Shown here: positions 15,497-24,318 of the stretch, in pieces | How positions within the stretch are numbered: the first letter of the stretch is position 1 | How the letters are laid out: every line of letters begins with the position of its first letter | Source of the DNA: Phormidesmis sp963789215 | GTDB taxonomy: Bacteria; Cyanobacteriota; Cyanobacteriia; Phormidesmidales; Phormidesmidaceae | Assembly (NCBI GenBank): GCA_963789215.1 | Contig: CAWBJY010000013.1 | Span: forward strand, 248,001-312,000 | DNA: 64,000 nt | Reading direction: 5' to 3' | Notes under the pieces: generated by a model | The model's input: only the letters and a program-made list of their open reading frames with translations | What the model was told of the DNA's origin: nothing | The model's database searches: none | Program-made: the position numbers and the translations under genes

Positions 15497-17455
15497 GTGA
15501 CTTATTCTCCACTGCTTCCTTCCGTTCATCATCTAGATCCATTAGACGATTCATCTGTACAAGCTTGGTCAGCCTCGCTGCTAGGTCAAATTAGCTGTTT
15601 GCTGTGCTGTCCAATCGACACGCCTCAGCTCTGGTCTAAAGTGCTACTTCTGCTAGGCCGAACGCTATCTTGTTCAGCTCATTTATCCTGGCGGACAGCG
15701 CCAGGCAGCGGTGTCGATAAACAGCACTGCTGGGGAATGTCGCCATTATCAACCGACGCTTCAGCGCGGCTGTGGCAGCATTTAGGGATTAACTTACCGA
15801 GCGAAGATACCTCTCTATGGCAGATTCAGCCGGACGAGCTAAAGACGCAGCTATCGACACTGGTCTTTGAAGGCTGCTTTAAGCTGACAGATATTTGCGT
15901 TTATGAGCGGGACTGTTGGCCTGCTGAGGTAGTGGCCGCGCTCGGGCCAAGTGCTGGCCGATCGGTCGCTCTGCTACCGCTCGGCTGTGATCGCGACAGC
16001 GTAGGTGTTTTGGCACTGCTGCGACAAGCCAATCAGGAAAGCTGGCAGCCTAGCGAGATCGAGCTGATTGAAGCGGTAGGCAGCCAGATTTATTTATCAA
16101 TTCGGCGATCGCACATCGAGCAAGTCAGCCGCAACCGCAGCGCCTGCGATCAGCTTACAAAGCTACCCGATCGCGTCTTATTCAACCAGCAGTTAAATCA
16201 GGCCATCTTGGTCTCTAACGCCAGAGACATTATGCTGGGCGTCGCTTTTCTCGATTTGGATCGGTTCAAAAACATCAATGACACCTTGGGCCACGAAGCC
16301 GGTGATTGTCTGCTACAGCAGGTTGCAGAACGATTGCGGAACAGCCTACGAGCCTATGATGTTGTCGCTCGTTGGGGCGGTGATGAGTTTACGATAATGC
16401 TGCCAGGATTACGCTCTGCTGAAGATATTACGCACATTGCAGAACGCATTCTAAAACAGCTATCGGCGCCTTTTCAGGTGAAAGACCAAGAGCTGTTTGT
16501 CACCGCTAGTTTAGGAATTGCACTTGCGCCTTACGACGGCCGAGACGGACAAACGCTGCTGCGAAACGCTGACGCAGCCATGTATCAGGCTAAGTCTAGA
16601 GGCCGCAATAACTTCCAGGTCTATTTTGAGGAAATTAACGCCAATGCGCGAACTCAGCTTAATCTGGAAACCGATTTGCGCAAGGCATTAGATAACCACG
16701 AGCTGTTCTTGTGCTATCAGCCTCAAGTGGATTTAGCGACCGGCGAGTGGATCGGGCTAGAGGCTCTCATTCGCTGGCAGCACCCGGTGCTAGGACTCAT
16801 TCCGCCCAACAAATTTATTCCAATTGCAGAAGAAACCGGGCTAATAGAGTCGATCGGTCAGTGGGTGCTACAGGAAGCTTGCACTCAGTATGGACGATGG
16901 CGACAGCGCGGCTTTCCGGCGCTGCGACTAGCGGTAAACCTATCGGCGCAGCAATTTCAGCGCAGCAGCCTGGCAAGATCGATTATGCAAATTCTCAAGT
17001 CCACAGGCTTCGACCCTCGCTATCTGGAGCTAGAGGTGACTGAAAGCGCGGCGATGCATGACGTAAAGTATGCCATCGACATTCTTAAAAAGCTTTCACA
17101 CGCGGGCATCCAAATCGCCATGGACGACTTTGGCACAGGCTATTCGTCTCTAAGCGTGCTCAAGCACTTTCCGCTCGACACCATTAAAATTGACCGCTCT
17201 TTTGTGATGGATCTAGTCGATAGTCCGAGCGACGCGGCGATCGCCTCCACCATTATTGCGCTCGCTAAAGGTCTTAACTTCAAGGTACTCGCAGAGGGGA
17301 TTGAGACAGTCGAGCAAATTGCCGTGCTGAGCAAAATGGGCTGTGACTATGCTCAAGGCTACTGGTACAGCCGCCCCTTAACGGTAGAACAAATAGACGT
17401 TTTGATAGATGACGGTACGTTTTATCAGGTAGCTAGATTGCAACCACCCATCTAG
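15497..17455 (+). CDS. GAF-GGDEF-EAL cyclic-di-GMP protein
   Basis: This 652-residue signalling protein begins with a GAF-like sensor region (about 35-205). The GGDEF diguanylate cyclase domain follows (about 215-378) with an intact RWGGDEF at 292-298 and an inhibitory RxxD site (RAYD, 285-288) five residues upstream. The EAL domain (about 395-645) has LEALIRWQHP, the LEVTES glutamate, MDDFGTGYSS, KIDRSFV and AEGIET, all expected metal and catalytic residues. Both domains therefore look active, so it could make and degrade cyclic di-GMP. The start is a GTG at 15497. No membrane segment is obvious, so it is probably cytoplasmic. Confidence 0.94.
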   Translation: MTYSPLLPSVHHLDPLDDSSVQAWSASLLGQISCLLCCPIDTPQLWSKVLLLLGRTLSCSAHLSWRTAPGSGVDKQHCWGMSPLSTDASARLWQHLGINLPSEDTSLWQIQPDELKTQLSTLVFEGCFKLTDICVYERDCWPAEVVAALGPSAGRSVALLPLGCDRDSVGVLALLRQANQESWQPSEIELIEAVGSQIYLSIRRSHIEQVSRNRSACDQLTKLPDRVLFNQQLNQAILVSNARDIMLGVAFLDLDRFKNINDTLGHEAGDCLLQQVAERLRNSLRAYDVVARWGGDEFTIMLPGLRSAEDITHIAERILKQLSAPFQVKDQELFVTASLGIALAPYDGRDGQTLLRNADAAMYQAKSRGRNNFQVYFEEINANARTQLNLETDLRKALDNHELFLCYQPQVDLATGEWIGLEALIRWQHPVLGLIPPNKFIPIAEETGLIESIGQWVLQEACTQYGRWRQRGFPALRLAVNLSAQQFQRSSLARSIMQILKSTGFDPRYLELEVTESAAMHDVKYAIDILKKLSHAGIQIAMDDFGTGYSSLSVLKHFPLDTIKIDRSFVMDLVDSPSDAAIASTIIALAKGLNFKVLAEGIETVEQIAVLSKMGCDYAQGYWYSRPLTVEQIDVLIDDGTFYQVARLQPPI

Positions 17456-17490
17456 AATCTGCGCTAGAAATCGGCGCTACAAAGACAACC

Positions 17491-18240
17491 TTAGCAAGGC
17501 TCGCCAGTCGTCGGCACAGTACGCATATCCCAAGGGACAACTGAGAAGAAGAAAAGGGTAAGCGCCATGATGAGTCCACTGGCGAGGAACTGCCAGGAGG
17601 GAGCGAAAGAAACGCTAAAGATGCCGATGCCGTGAACCAGCGCAGCGGCGGTGAAGCTGCGCGATCGCATCTTAATTCCCATAGCGCCGTATCCCAAAGT
17701 GCAGAGTCCTAGCCATAGAGGACAAAGATCGATCAAAATTGCGCCGACGCCGCAAAATATGCCGTAGGCCGTGAGCGCCATACCGCTAGCCATCAGCGCA
17801 GCCCAAAGAAAAACCACCCAGCGCAGATTTGCGTCTTCAGCGATCTGCCAAGTTAGTCGGGAGGTCCAGGTAATACAAGCGCCGGTAATAGCTGCGTCTA
17901 CTACAGCTTGAGTCGTCCAACTCAGTAAAGAAAACTGCGCTAGAGAAAAGATGACAGCCGAAGCGGCACCCCATAGAATAAATGCCTGGTCAATAGAGGT
18001 GAAACACATCTTTTCGGCCAGGCTTTTAGCGAAGCTTTCGGCGATAATGCTACCTTGCCCTACGAACCCATCTGCTAAAAGGCTCAAGTGAGCTTTAGCT
18101 AATTCGAGAGGGTTTTGCAGCCCACCGGCTTCATCTGAATAGGTAGTTGAATAGCCGTTTGCGTACTGTTCTCGATGCTGAATAAGCGTAGAAGATGCAA
18201 TGGATTCGCTGATATCAAAAAAAGTCATACCGACCGTCAT
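17491..18240 (-). CDS. Multi-helix membrane protein, unknown
   Basis: This 249-residue protein has a polar N-terminal 90 residues and then about five hydrophobic segments (roughly 95-115, 120-140, 147-167, 170-195, 205-240). The N-terminal part contains QHREQYANGYSTTYSDEAGG. It is convergent with the GGDEF-EAL gene, 35 bases apart. Similar proteins occur in cyanobacteria as unnamed membrane proteins. I cannot assign transport or enzymatic activity. Confidence 0.68.
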   Translation of the reverse strand: MTVGMTFFDISESIASSTLIQHREQYANGYSTTYSDEAGGLQNPLELAKAHLSLLADGFVGQGSIIAESFAKSLAEKMCFTSIDQAFILWGAASAVIFSLAQFSLLSWTTQAVVDAAITGACITWTSRLTWQIAEDANLRWVVFLWAALMASGMALTAYGIFCGVGAILIDLCPLWLGLCTLGYGAMGIKMRSRSFTAAALVHGIGIFSVSFAPSWQFLASGLIMALTLFFFSVVPWDMRTVPTTGEPC

Positions 18241-18590
18241 TAATGAGTAACCTTGGCGCCCAACTCACCTAGGCTTCTCACCTGTGGCTTAGTTGAATAA
18301 AAGCAAGTGAAAATGAAGCTTCTGTTAAGATAGCTACAAGGTTGTAACTAAATGTTAACGCATTCTTATATCTTTATTAAGTTTGGGCAGCCTTATCCAT
18401 CTTTAGGAGTAGATGCCCAGCCCTATCTGCACCCGAAAACTAGTACCAAAAATTTCAACCGGCATTTTTTGCAGCCCATTTTCAGCCCAGGAGCTTTACG
18501 CTATCCGAGAGGCAAGCGCGTTACGATGGTGCTCTAGTTTTATCAAACGCTTTGCTTCGAGCGTCACCAACCTTCAATGACTACTGTTCA
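18241..18590. other. 350-base gap with no convincing gene
   Basis: A 61-codon open frame at 18352-18537 is compositionally odd and I do not accept it. The left part should hold the promoter of the minus-strand membrane protein. The right end carries a 14-bp tandem duplication that copies the start region of the ABC ATPase gene. Confidence 0.5.
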
Positions 18591-18630
18591 ATGACTACTG
18601 ATAGTTTGCCTACTGATAGTTTGCCTACCA
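18573..18630. repeat. Two consecutive tandem duplications across a start codon
   Basis: TTCAATGACTACTG occurs twice (18573-18586, 18587-18600) and is followed at once by a 15-bp unit twice (ATAGTTTGCCTACTG/ATAGTTTGCCTACCA, 18601-18630). The 14-bp duplication copies the ATG, leaving an out-of-frame decoy start at 18577. The 15-bp one is in frame and gives DSLPTDSLPT. Confidence 0.92.
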
Positions 18631-19715
18631 AGGCGTCTGCTGCCTTCGCGCTTGAGTCGAAGGATTTGCGCAAGTTCTATGGCCGGGGCAAACGCCAGTT
18701 CGAGGCGGTCCGAGGGGTATCTTTAAGTCTTTATCCAGGTGAGGTGCTGGCTTTTTTGGGGCCAAACGGAGCTGGAAAAACGACGACGATTAAAATGATT
18801 GCCGGGCTAATCTATCCTGATGCTGGATGGGTGCGAATTGCCGGGAAAGACCCGCATCGGCAGCCAGATGCGCTGCGCGGAGTCGGCGCTGTGCTAGAGG
18901 GCAACCGCAATTTGTACTGGCGGCTGACGCCTCTAGAAAATTTGGAGTACTTTGGAGTACTTAGAAAGCTGCCTCGGCGGATGGCTCGGCAGCGCGGACT
19001 AGAGCTATTAGAACGCTTTGAGTTAGTCGATAAGCAAAAAGAACCTGTGCGAAAGCTGTCGCGAGGAATGCAGCAAAAAATTGCGATCGCAGTTGCCCTC
19101 ATTCACGAACCCAAGCTGCTGCTGCTAGACGAACCGACGCTGGGTCTAGATGTAGAAGCCGGCGAAACGGTAAAGACGCTCATTCGACAGGTCGCAGATT
19201 CAGGCTGCGCGATTCTATTAACCACTCATCAGCTCAACGTGGCTGAGGAGCTATCGGATCGAGTGGCGGTAATTCGGCGCGGAGAGATTGTGGCTGAAAA
19301 GCCAACTCAAGAGCTAATTCAGCAGTTTTCAGACCGATCGGCCTACCGCATTGAAGTGGCCGGAACGCTAGATGTCTCTCGCAAATTGGCGCTAGAAAAG
19401 TTAGGCGCTCGCATTAACAATCAGGTTATTCACTACGCGCCGCCTGCTGCGAAGCATCAGAATAGCTCAGCTCAGCTAACGAGCAGGCATTCTGCCAACA
19501 TCTACCAAATTTTTAGCATTCTCGATCCACTGCCGTTAGTAGATGTACGCCAAGATAAAGCTGATTTGACAGATGCATTTTTACGGCTAATACAGTCTGA
19601 TAGCCCAGTAGATCCGAAGGGCGATCGCACTACGACACCCCTACCGACAGCACCCTTACCTACAGCGCCTTCACCTATAGCGCCTTCACCCACAGCTTCG
19701 GAGACTCAGCAATGA
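18591..19715 (+). CDS. ABC exporter ATP-binding protein
   Basis: I start at the ATG at 18591; the upstream TTG and a duplicated ATG at 18577 are less likely. The 374-residue ATPase has Walker A GPNGAGKTT, the Q-loop region EGNRNLYWRLTP, the signature LSRGMQQK, Walker B LLLLDEPTLGLD and a switch His in TTHQ. The EGNRNLYWRL form is typical of ABC-2/DrrA-like exporters. The C-terminus is a low-complexity Pro/Thr/Ser/Ala tail (PLPTAPLPTAPSPIAPSP) built from near-15-bp repeats. It overlaps the permease gene by ATGA, so the two are translated together. The substrate is unknown. Confidence 0.92.
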   Translation: MTTDSLPTDSLPTKASAAFALESKDLRKFYGRGKRQFEAVRGVSLSLYPGEVLAFLGPNGAGKTTTIKMIAGLIYPDAGWVRIAGKDPHRQPDALRGVGAVLEGNRNLYWRLTPLENLEYFGVLRKLPRRMARQRGLELLERFELVDKQKEPVRKLSRGMQQKIAIAVALIHEPKLLLLDEPTLGLDVEAGETVKTLIRQVADSGCAILLTTHQLNVAEELSDRVAVIRRGEIVAEKPTQELIQQFSDRSAYRIEVAGTLDVSRKLALEKLGARINNQVIHYAPPAAKHQNSSAQLTSRHSANIYQIFSILDPLPLVDVRQDKADLTDAFLRLIQSDSPVDPKGDRTTTPLPTAPLPTAPSPIAPSPTASETQQ

Positions 19716-20485
19716 TTGATCTATTTATAGGTGAACTTAAAAGAACCTGGCTTCAGACGCTGCGCTATCCCACCGAGGTCATTGGTGGGATTGTGATTTT
19801 AACGGCGGTGTTTTACGGCATCTTTTTTAGCACGCAGTACATGGCTGGATCTGCAAATGCTTTTGGCGATCGCCTAGATTCGCTAGTCGTTGGCTATGTC
19901 ACCTGGACGCTGGTGCTCTACATTTTGAACGACACGGCCACTAGCCTTCAGCTAGAGTCGCAGACAGGCACATTAGAGCAGGTTTTTCTATCTCCTTTCG
20001 GCGCGTTCAAGGTGTTCTTAGTTAGGGCCGTCGCTAATTTAACCCTGCGAATGCTCTTAATTTTGGTAGTACTAGGGCTGATTTTATGGATCACGGGCAG
20101 CCAGCTATCGTTTCCTTCCCTACTGTTGCTGCCATTACTAACGCTGATTCTGGCGGCTTCGGGGCTGGCCTTTTTAGCAGGTTCGCTGGCCCTAGTGTTT
20201 AAGCGGGTGCAGCAGCTATTAGGACTATTTCAGTTTGTGCTGCTGTTTTTGCTGGCTACCCCTACTGAAGAGTGGACAGGAACAGCGAGAACGGTTGCTC
20301 ATATGCTGCCGATTTTGCCTAGCATTGGGCTACTCAGAGGACTCATGGCTAGAGGCGAGACCTTAGACTGGGGACTTTGGGCGATCGCACTAGCCAACGG
20401 ATTAATCTACTTTGCCATTGGCATCATTGTCTTTCGATGGGCCGAGCGCAAGGCAAAAAGACAGGGCACGCTGGGTGGCTACTGA
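19712..20485 (+). CDS. ABC-2 type exporter permease
   Basis: This 257-residue membrane protein has about six hydrophobic segments typical of ABC-2 permeases, with the sequence ESQTGTLEQVFLSPF in the cytosolic coupling region. Its ATG overlaps the TGA of the ATPase gene (ATGA at 19712-19715), a tight operon. Such pairs export lipids, polysaccharide precursors, antibiotics or other compounds; nothing nearby fixes the cargo. The C-terminus is basic (ERKAKRQG). Confidence 0.9.
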   Translation: MIDLFIGELKRTWLQTLRYPTEVIGGIVILTAVFYGIFFSTQYMAGSANAFGDRLDSLVVGYVTWTLVLYILNDTATSLQLESQTGTLEQVFLSPFGAFKVFLVRAVANLTLRMLLILVVLGLILWITGSQLSFPSLLLLPLLTLILAASGLAFLAGSLALVFKRVQQLLGLFQFVLLFLLATPTEEWTGTARTVAHMLPILPSIGLLRGLMARGETLDWGLWAIALANGLIYFAIGIIVFRWAERKAKRQGTLGGY

Positions 20486-20545
20486 TGGCAGGTCGAACGA
20501 TCCGCGCTGAGCCGATCGATCAAAAAGCCTCAATGCGTTTAACCA

Positions 20546-21841
20546 CTACCGGTTATTCCACTCTTCAGCCGCATCAGTAACAGCTTGATCCACCGTTTTC
20601 GTTCCCAACATAGAAGCCTGCAAATTGTTGTAGACAATCTTCTGCAGCTCCTTAACATCTTCCATGGCCGGAATCAGCACTTCTGCGCCGCCCAGCTGAG
20701 AAGCACTCACCGAACGAGCAACTTCTACCGGTGAAGCCGAATCGGGCACTTCGCTAAAGTAGCTATCGCTAGCGGCCTTAACGGTAGACGGTAAAACGTT
20801 AGCCTCCTTTGCAAACTCAAGCTGATTTGCATCGTTAGTTACGTAGGTAGCAAAGGCCAACGCCGCTTCTGGCGCATCGGTAGCCTGAGGAATGACCAAA
20901 TCCATCGCAGCAACGTTGATCTTGCCAGTGCTGCCCGTAATTTGAGGCGCGCTTTTAGTCACTTCTGCGATCGTAGGCGCGTTCTGAGCAATACTATCTA
21001 GCTTTTCCGCGCCCGAAGCCAATATGGCCGTCTGACCAGATTCATAGAGTTGAATGGCCTGTGCATGTCCTTGAGTTAGCACCTCTTGAGGAAGTAGTTC
21101 CTGCTGGTACATATCGGTCCAGTATTGAAATACTTTCTTCCCTTCTAGCGTATTAAAAGCTGCCTGGCCAGACTCGTCTACCAAAGGAACGCCCATCTGC
21201 ACAAAAGACTGAAGCACATCGGCGGCATCCTCAGGCACAAAGCTAATGAAGAAAGCGTACTTACCCGTTTTTTCTTTAACCTGCTTAGCGACCGTAGCGA
21301 GCGCCTCAAAAGTGGTAGGCGGCTCACTAACGCCCGCCTCCTCTAGCAGCGCCGTATTATATAGCGTCACTCGAGTAGTGAGATACCAAGGAAATCCAAA
21401 GCTGCTGCCGTTGAGCTGAGTGGCCTGCCAAATACCGGGCAAGTAAGTGGCCTGCTCCGACTCGGAGAGTTTGTCATCTAACGATAGCCAGGCCCCTTTA
21501 GCCGCTAGCTGCGAGGCAAAGTCGGGGTTAAGGTTAACCACATCCGGCGCGTTGTTAGCAGAAACCGCAGAGAGGATCTTCTTCTCCATATCGGCCCAGG
21601 GCACATCGAGCCAATTGACTGCAATATCTGGGTTCTCGGTTTCGAAGTTAGCAATCAGAGTGTTGAAATAGTCATCAAAGTCGGGAGAGAGCTGCATCGT
21701 CCAGAACTCGACTTCGGTTTTGCCAGCATTACCAGACGAGTTGGCAGCATCGTTGGTATTCCCACAGCTAATGAGCCAGCTAGAGAAAAGACCAATGAAG
21801 GCAAAGGTCAAGAACCGTTTCCAATGGCGGATGAAGAACAT
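20546..21841 (-). CDS. Family 1 extracellular solute-binding lipoprotein
   Basis: This 431-residue protein has a lipoprotein signal with lipobox LISC (cysteine near residue 26), so it is anchored at the outer face of the inner membrane. The body matches sugar-type periplasmic binding proteins: VEFWTMQLSPDF, NPDIAVNWLDVPWADMEKKI, and GFPWYLTTRVTLYNTALLEEAGV in the two lobes. It would deliver a carbohydrate or similar solute to an ABC importer. No MalF/MalG-like permease or matching ATPase is next to it in this window, so it is an orphan here. It converges on the ABC-2 exporter operon. Confidence 0.9.
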   Translation of the reverse strand: MFFIRHWKRFLTFAFIGLFSSWLISCGNTNDAANSSGNAGKTEVEFWTMQLSPDFDDYFNTLIANFETENPDIAVNWLDVPWADMEKKILSAVSANNAPDVVNLNPDFASQLAAKGAWLSLDDKLSESEQATYLPGIWQATQLNGSSFGFPWYLTTRVTLYNTALLEEAGVSEPPTTFEALATVAKQVKEKTGKYAFFISFVPEDAADVLQSFVQMGVPLVDESGQAAFNTLEGKKVFQYWTDMYQQELLPQEVLTQGHAQAIQLYESGQTAILASGAEKLDSIAQNAPTIAEVTKSAPQITGSTGKINVAAMDLVIPQATDAPEAALAFATYVTNDANQLEFAKEANVLPSTVKAASDSYFSEVPDSASPVEVARSVSASQLGGAEVLIPAMEDVKELQKIVYNNLQASMLGTKTVDQAVTDAAEEWNNR

Positions 21842-22431
21842 GTTTAGAGCTTGTGTTAACAGCAGTCGTGATGGCTTATGACTTTACAGCAATGGCCGAT
21901 GGTTATGGGCCAGCAGTAGACAGATCGTTAGAGACAGCGGCGCTAAAGCGTTCTTCAGCTGTCAGTGAAAGGACGCGTATATCAAGACTGTTTGTTACAT
22001 CTTTGGATTGGGCAAACTGCACTGTCAGCGCATTTTCGTAAGTACTGTAGCGGTTTGAAGTCATTTTATCCGAGCTTGATATTCGACCATCCGTGCTTTC
22101 TCGTAGCTTGAGATATCGAGCTGCAAGCGGTCATCGCTGTATTTCTATGTCGTCTACCGACTTACTTTAGTTAGCTAGACGCTCGAGTGGTTGTGCCCGG
22201 CCAAGCGTGACTTTTTTACGGATAGCCAAGCGCTGAAATCAACGGTTAGCATGCGGCTTGAAGCACGGATTGATTAGCAAATAAAAGCACTGTTTGCCTG
22301 GGGAGAAGCACCTAAGTTCATCTGGGTCAAATGTAATTTTTTTGTTGGGATTTGGGCAGTCTAGAGTTCGAATCCGGACGTTATTCTCAGTCGTTATTAC
22401 TTAGTCGTTATATAAGCGGGCGATCGCAATT
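21842..22431. other. 590-base intergenic region upstream of pilM
   Basis: I see no convincing gene in either strand. It holds the promoters of the solute-binding protein (left) and pilM (right). An imperfect palindrome, AGCTTGAGATATCGAGCT near 22106-22123, and a partly duplicated TCGTTATTACTTAG/TCGTTATATAAG stretch near 22390-22412 are possible regulatory sites. A GTTCGAATCC string near 22367 looks like a tRNA T-loop but has no matching stems. Confidence 0.5.
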
Positions 22432-23523
22432 GTGAACAGACTCAAGTCTTTATTTTCCAAAAAATCGCCAGGCGTTGGTATCGAGCTAACCCCTGAGCGC
22501 ATCAACATTGCTCGCCTCAAAAAGCAGGGACAAAAAATCAAGTTGCAGACCCTAGCAACGGCTGAAATTCCTGAAGGAGTCTTTGAGGAAGGCCAGATTG
22601 TGGATAGTCCAACGATGGCTGAAATTATTCAATCGACCCTGTCCGAAGGAAAAATTAAAGCGACCCAAGCAGCGGCAGCCGTACCTGGGCGAGCCGTCAC
22701 CCGCGTAATTCCGGTGCCCGCCGAGCTAGACGACGCCGAGCTGCGCGAGATGGTGCTAAATCAGGAGGCTAGCCTGTACCTACCGTTTCCTCGCGACGAA
22801 GCCGACGTGGACTATCAAAAGCTAGGCTTTTTTGTCGATGACGATGGGATCGAGAAGGTACAGGTGCTGCTAGTTGCTGTCAAAAAAGATATCACAGATA
22901 GCTACGCTGAAACCTTTGCCCAAGCGGGCCTGAGCCTAAGCGTTCTAGAGACTAGCAGCTTTGCTTTAATTCGCACCATCCGCGAACAGCTTCGACAGTT
23001 CACCTCGCAAGAGGCGGCAGCAATCGTCGATATTCAGTACGAGAGCACTGAAATTTCAATTGTGGTAGATGGCATTCCCCACTTTTCGAGAACGGTGCCG
23101 CTAGGAACTTCGCAAATTCAGAATGCGCTGAGCCGAGCGATGAACCTACCGCCTTCTCGCAATGCCGATTTGCTTCAGGGGATGTCTATTCCACCGGGGC
23201 CAATGGCAGGCGGGCCTAAAGGTGGGATGAATCCAGGAACAGCCGCCATGCTGCGAGTGCTCAGCGACTTATCTGACGAGCTGCGCCGTTCAATCGATTT
23301 TTATCTTAATCAGGGAGAAGACATGGAAGTAGCTCAGCTTTTACTAGCCGGGCCAGGTAGCGCAATTGGCAATCTAGATGAATTTTTCTCTCAGCGGCTG
23401 GGGCTGCCCGCTAGCTCGGTCGATCCGGTCGATGCCCTAGCACTTGAAACAGATGAGGAGCTTTCTTCAGCCCAGCGCTCAGGGCTAGCGACAGTACTCG
23501 GTTTGGGCTTAAGGGAGATCTAA
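22432..23523 (+). CDS. pilM: Type IV pilus assembly protein PilM
   Basis: This 363-residue actin-like ATPase starts with GTG (22432). PilM is cytoplasmic, binds ATP and the N-terminal tail of PilN, and links the pilus motor to the inner-membrane alignment complex. The N-terminal GVGIELTPERINIARLKKQG and the FPRDEADVDYQKLG and LVAVKKDI segments match the family. A Gly/Met/Pro-rich loop (MSIPPGPMAGGPKGGMNPG) lies near residue 265. The PilN gene follows three bases after the stop, which fixes its identity by context as well as sequence. Confidence 0.95.
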   Translation: MNRLKSLFSKKSPGVGIELTPERINIARLKKQGQKIKLQTLATAEIPEGVFEEGQIVDSPTMAEIIQSTLSEGKIKATQAAAAVPGRAVTRVIPVPAELDDAELREMVLNQEASLYLPFPRDEADVDYQKLGFFVDDDGIEKVQVLLVAVKKDITDSYAETFAQAGLSLSVLETSSFALIRTIREQLRQFTSQEAAAIVDIQYESTEISIVVDGIPHFSRTVPLGTSQIQNALSRAMNLPPSRNADLLQGMSIPPGPMAGGPKGGMNPGTAAMLRVLSDLSDELRRSIDFYLNQGEDMEVAQLLLAGPGSAIGNLDEFFSQRLGLPASSVDPVDALALETDEELSSAQRSGLATVLGLGLREI

Positions 23524-23526
23524 AAC

Positions 23527-24318
23527 ATGTACGGAATTGACATTAACTTTCTCAATGATCGCAAAGACCGTCCGGTTGAAGCGATTGTGCCTGTTGCGCA
23601 ACGTTCGGCGCCAAGCACCACTAAGTTGCCTTTACTGATTGGCGTGGGCGTTGCGATCGCAGCACTAGCAGGCGTCGGCGGCTACTGGATGATCTTACAG
23701 AGTCAGCAAAAAGGACTGATGGCCCAGCAAACCGAACTAGATTCGCGGCTAGCCGAACTTCAGCAAAAGCTGGCTCAAGTCGATACGGTTCGCCAGCAAA
23801 CGCAGGCCATCGACTCAGAAATCACGGCGCTAGCAGGCGTATTCGAACGCATTCGCCCTTGGTCGGCCATTGTTCGAGACGTGCAGGGCAGAACGCCTAG
23901 CCGGACGCAAATCTCTCAGCTCGCACAAACTGCACCGGCTGAAGGCGAAGCAGCAGCAACTGCGGAAACCGGAGCAACTGCAGAGGCTCCGGTTTCCGCA
24001 GCAGGCGGACTAGAACTATCCGGCAACGCCTGTTCGTTCGATGACGTTAACGACTTTATGCTAACGCTACAGAATTCTCCTTTCTTAGAAAGCAAATCGG
24101 TCGAAATTACCAAAGCCGACTTAGGTGAGATTGTGCCAGGACGCTGTCCAGGCGACCCAGATACTGGCGAGCCTTTAGCGCTAGTCAGCTATACCATCGC
24201 TAGTGACATCAAGAGTATCCCCGCAACGGAACTGCTCGATGAGTTAAACCGCCAGCAAGAATCTACCGGACTTGCTGCTAGAATTCGCGCCCTTCAAGAA
24301 ACAGGAGCACTTAAATAA
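23527..24318 (+). CDS. pilN: Type IV pilus inner-membrane protein PilN
   Basis: This 263-residue protein starts MYGIDINFLNDR, the motif that inserts into PilM. A single transmembrane helix follows (about 35-57), then a coiled-coil (60-105) and a periplasmic ferredoxin-like domain. Between residues about 136 and 160 lies an Ala/Thr/Glu-rich linker encoded by a perfect 16-bp inverted repeat (see that feature). Its stop overlaps the ATG of pilO by one base (TAATG), so the operon is tightly coupled. With PilO it forms the alignment complex between motor and secretin. Confidence 0.93.
   Translation: MYGIDINFLNDRKDRPVEAIVPVAQRSAPSTTKLPLLIGVGVAIAALAGVGGYWMILQSQQKGLMAQQTELDSRLAELQQKLAQVDTVRQQTQAIDSEITALAGVFERIRPWSAIVRDVQGRTPSRTQISQLAQTAPAEGEAAATAETGATAEAPVSAAGGLELSGNACSFDDVNDFMLTLQNSPFLESKSVEITKADLGEIVPGRCPGDPDTGEPLALVSYTIASDIKSIPATELLDELNRQQESTGLAARIRALQETGALK
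23960..24001. repeat. 16-bp perfect inverted repeat inside pilN
   Basis: CTGCGGAAACCGGAGC at 23960-23975 pairs exactly with GCTCCGGTTTCCGCAG at 23986-24001 around a 10-base loop. In mRNA this would form a very stable hairpin in the middle of the pilN coding region. No T-run follows, so it is not a normal terminator. Confidence 0.92.

Noticed and set aside
18352..18537. 61-codon plus-strand frame
   Set aside because: No ribosome-binding site, odd composition, and no family resemblance.
21853..22041. 62-codon frame in the pilM upstream region
   Set aside because: No ribosome-binding site and composition typical of non-coding DNA.
22360..22382. GTTCGAATCC string resembling a tRNA T-loop
   Set aside because: The flanking arms do not pair, and no acceptor, D or anticodon stem is present upstream.
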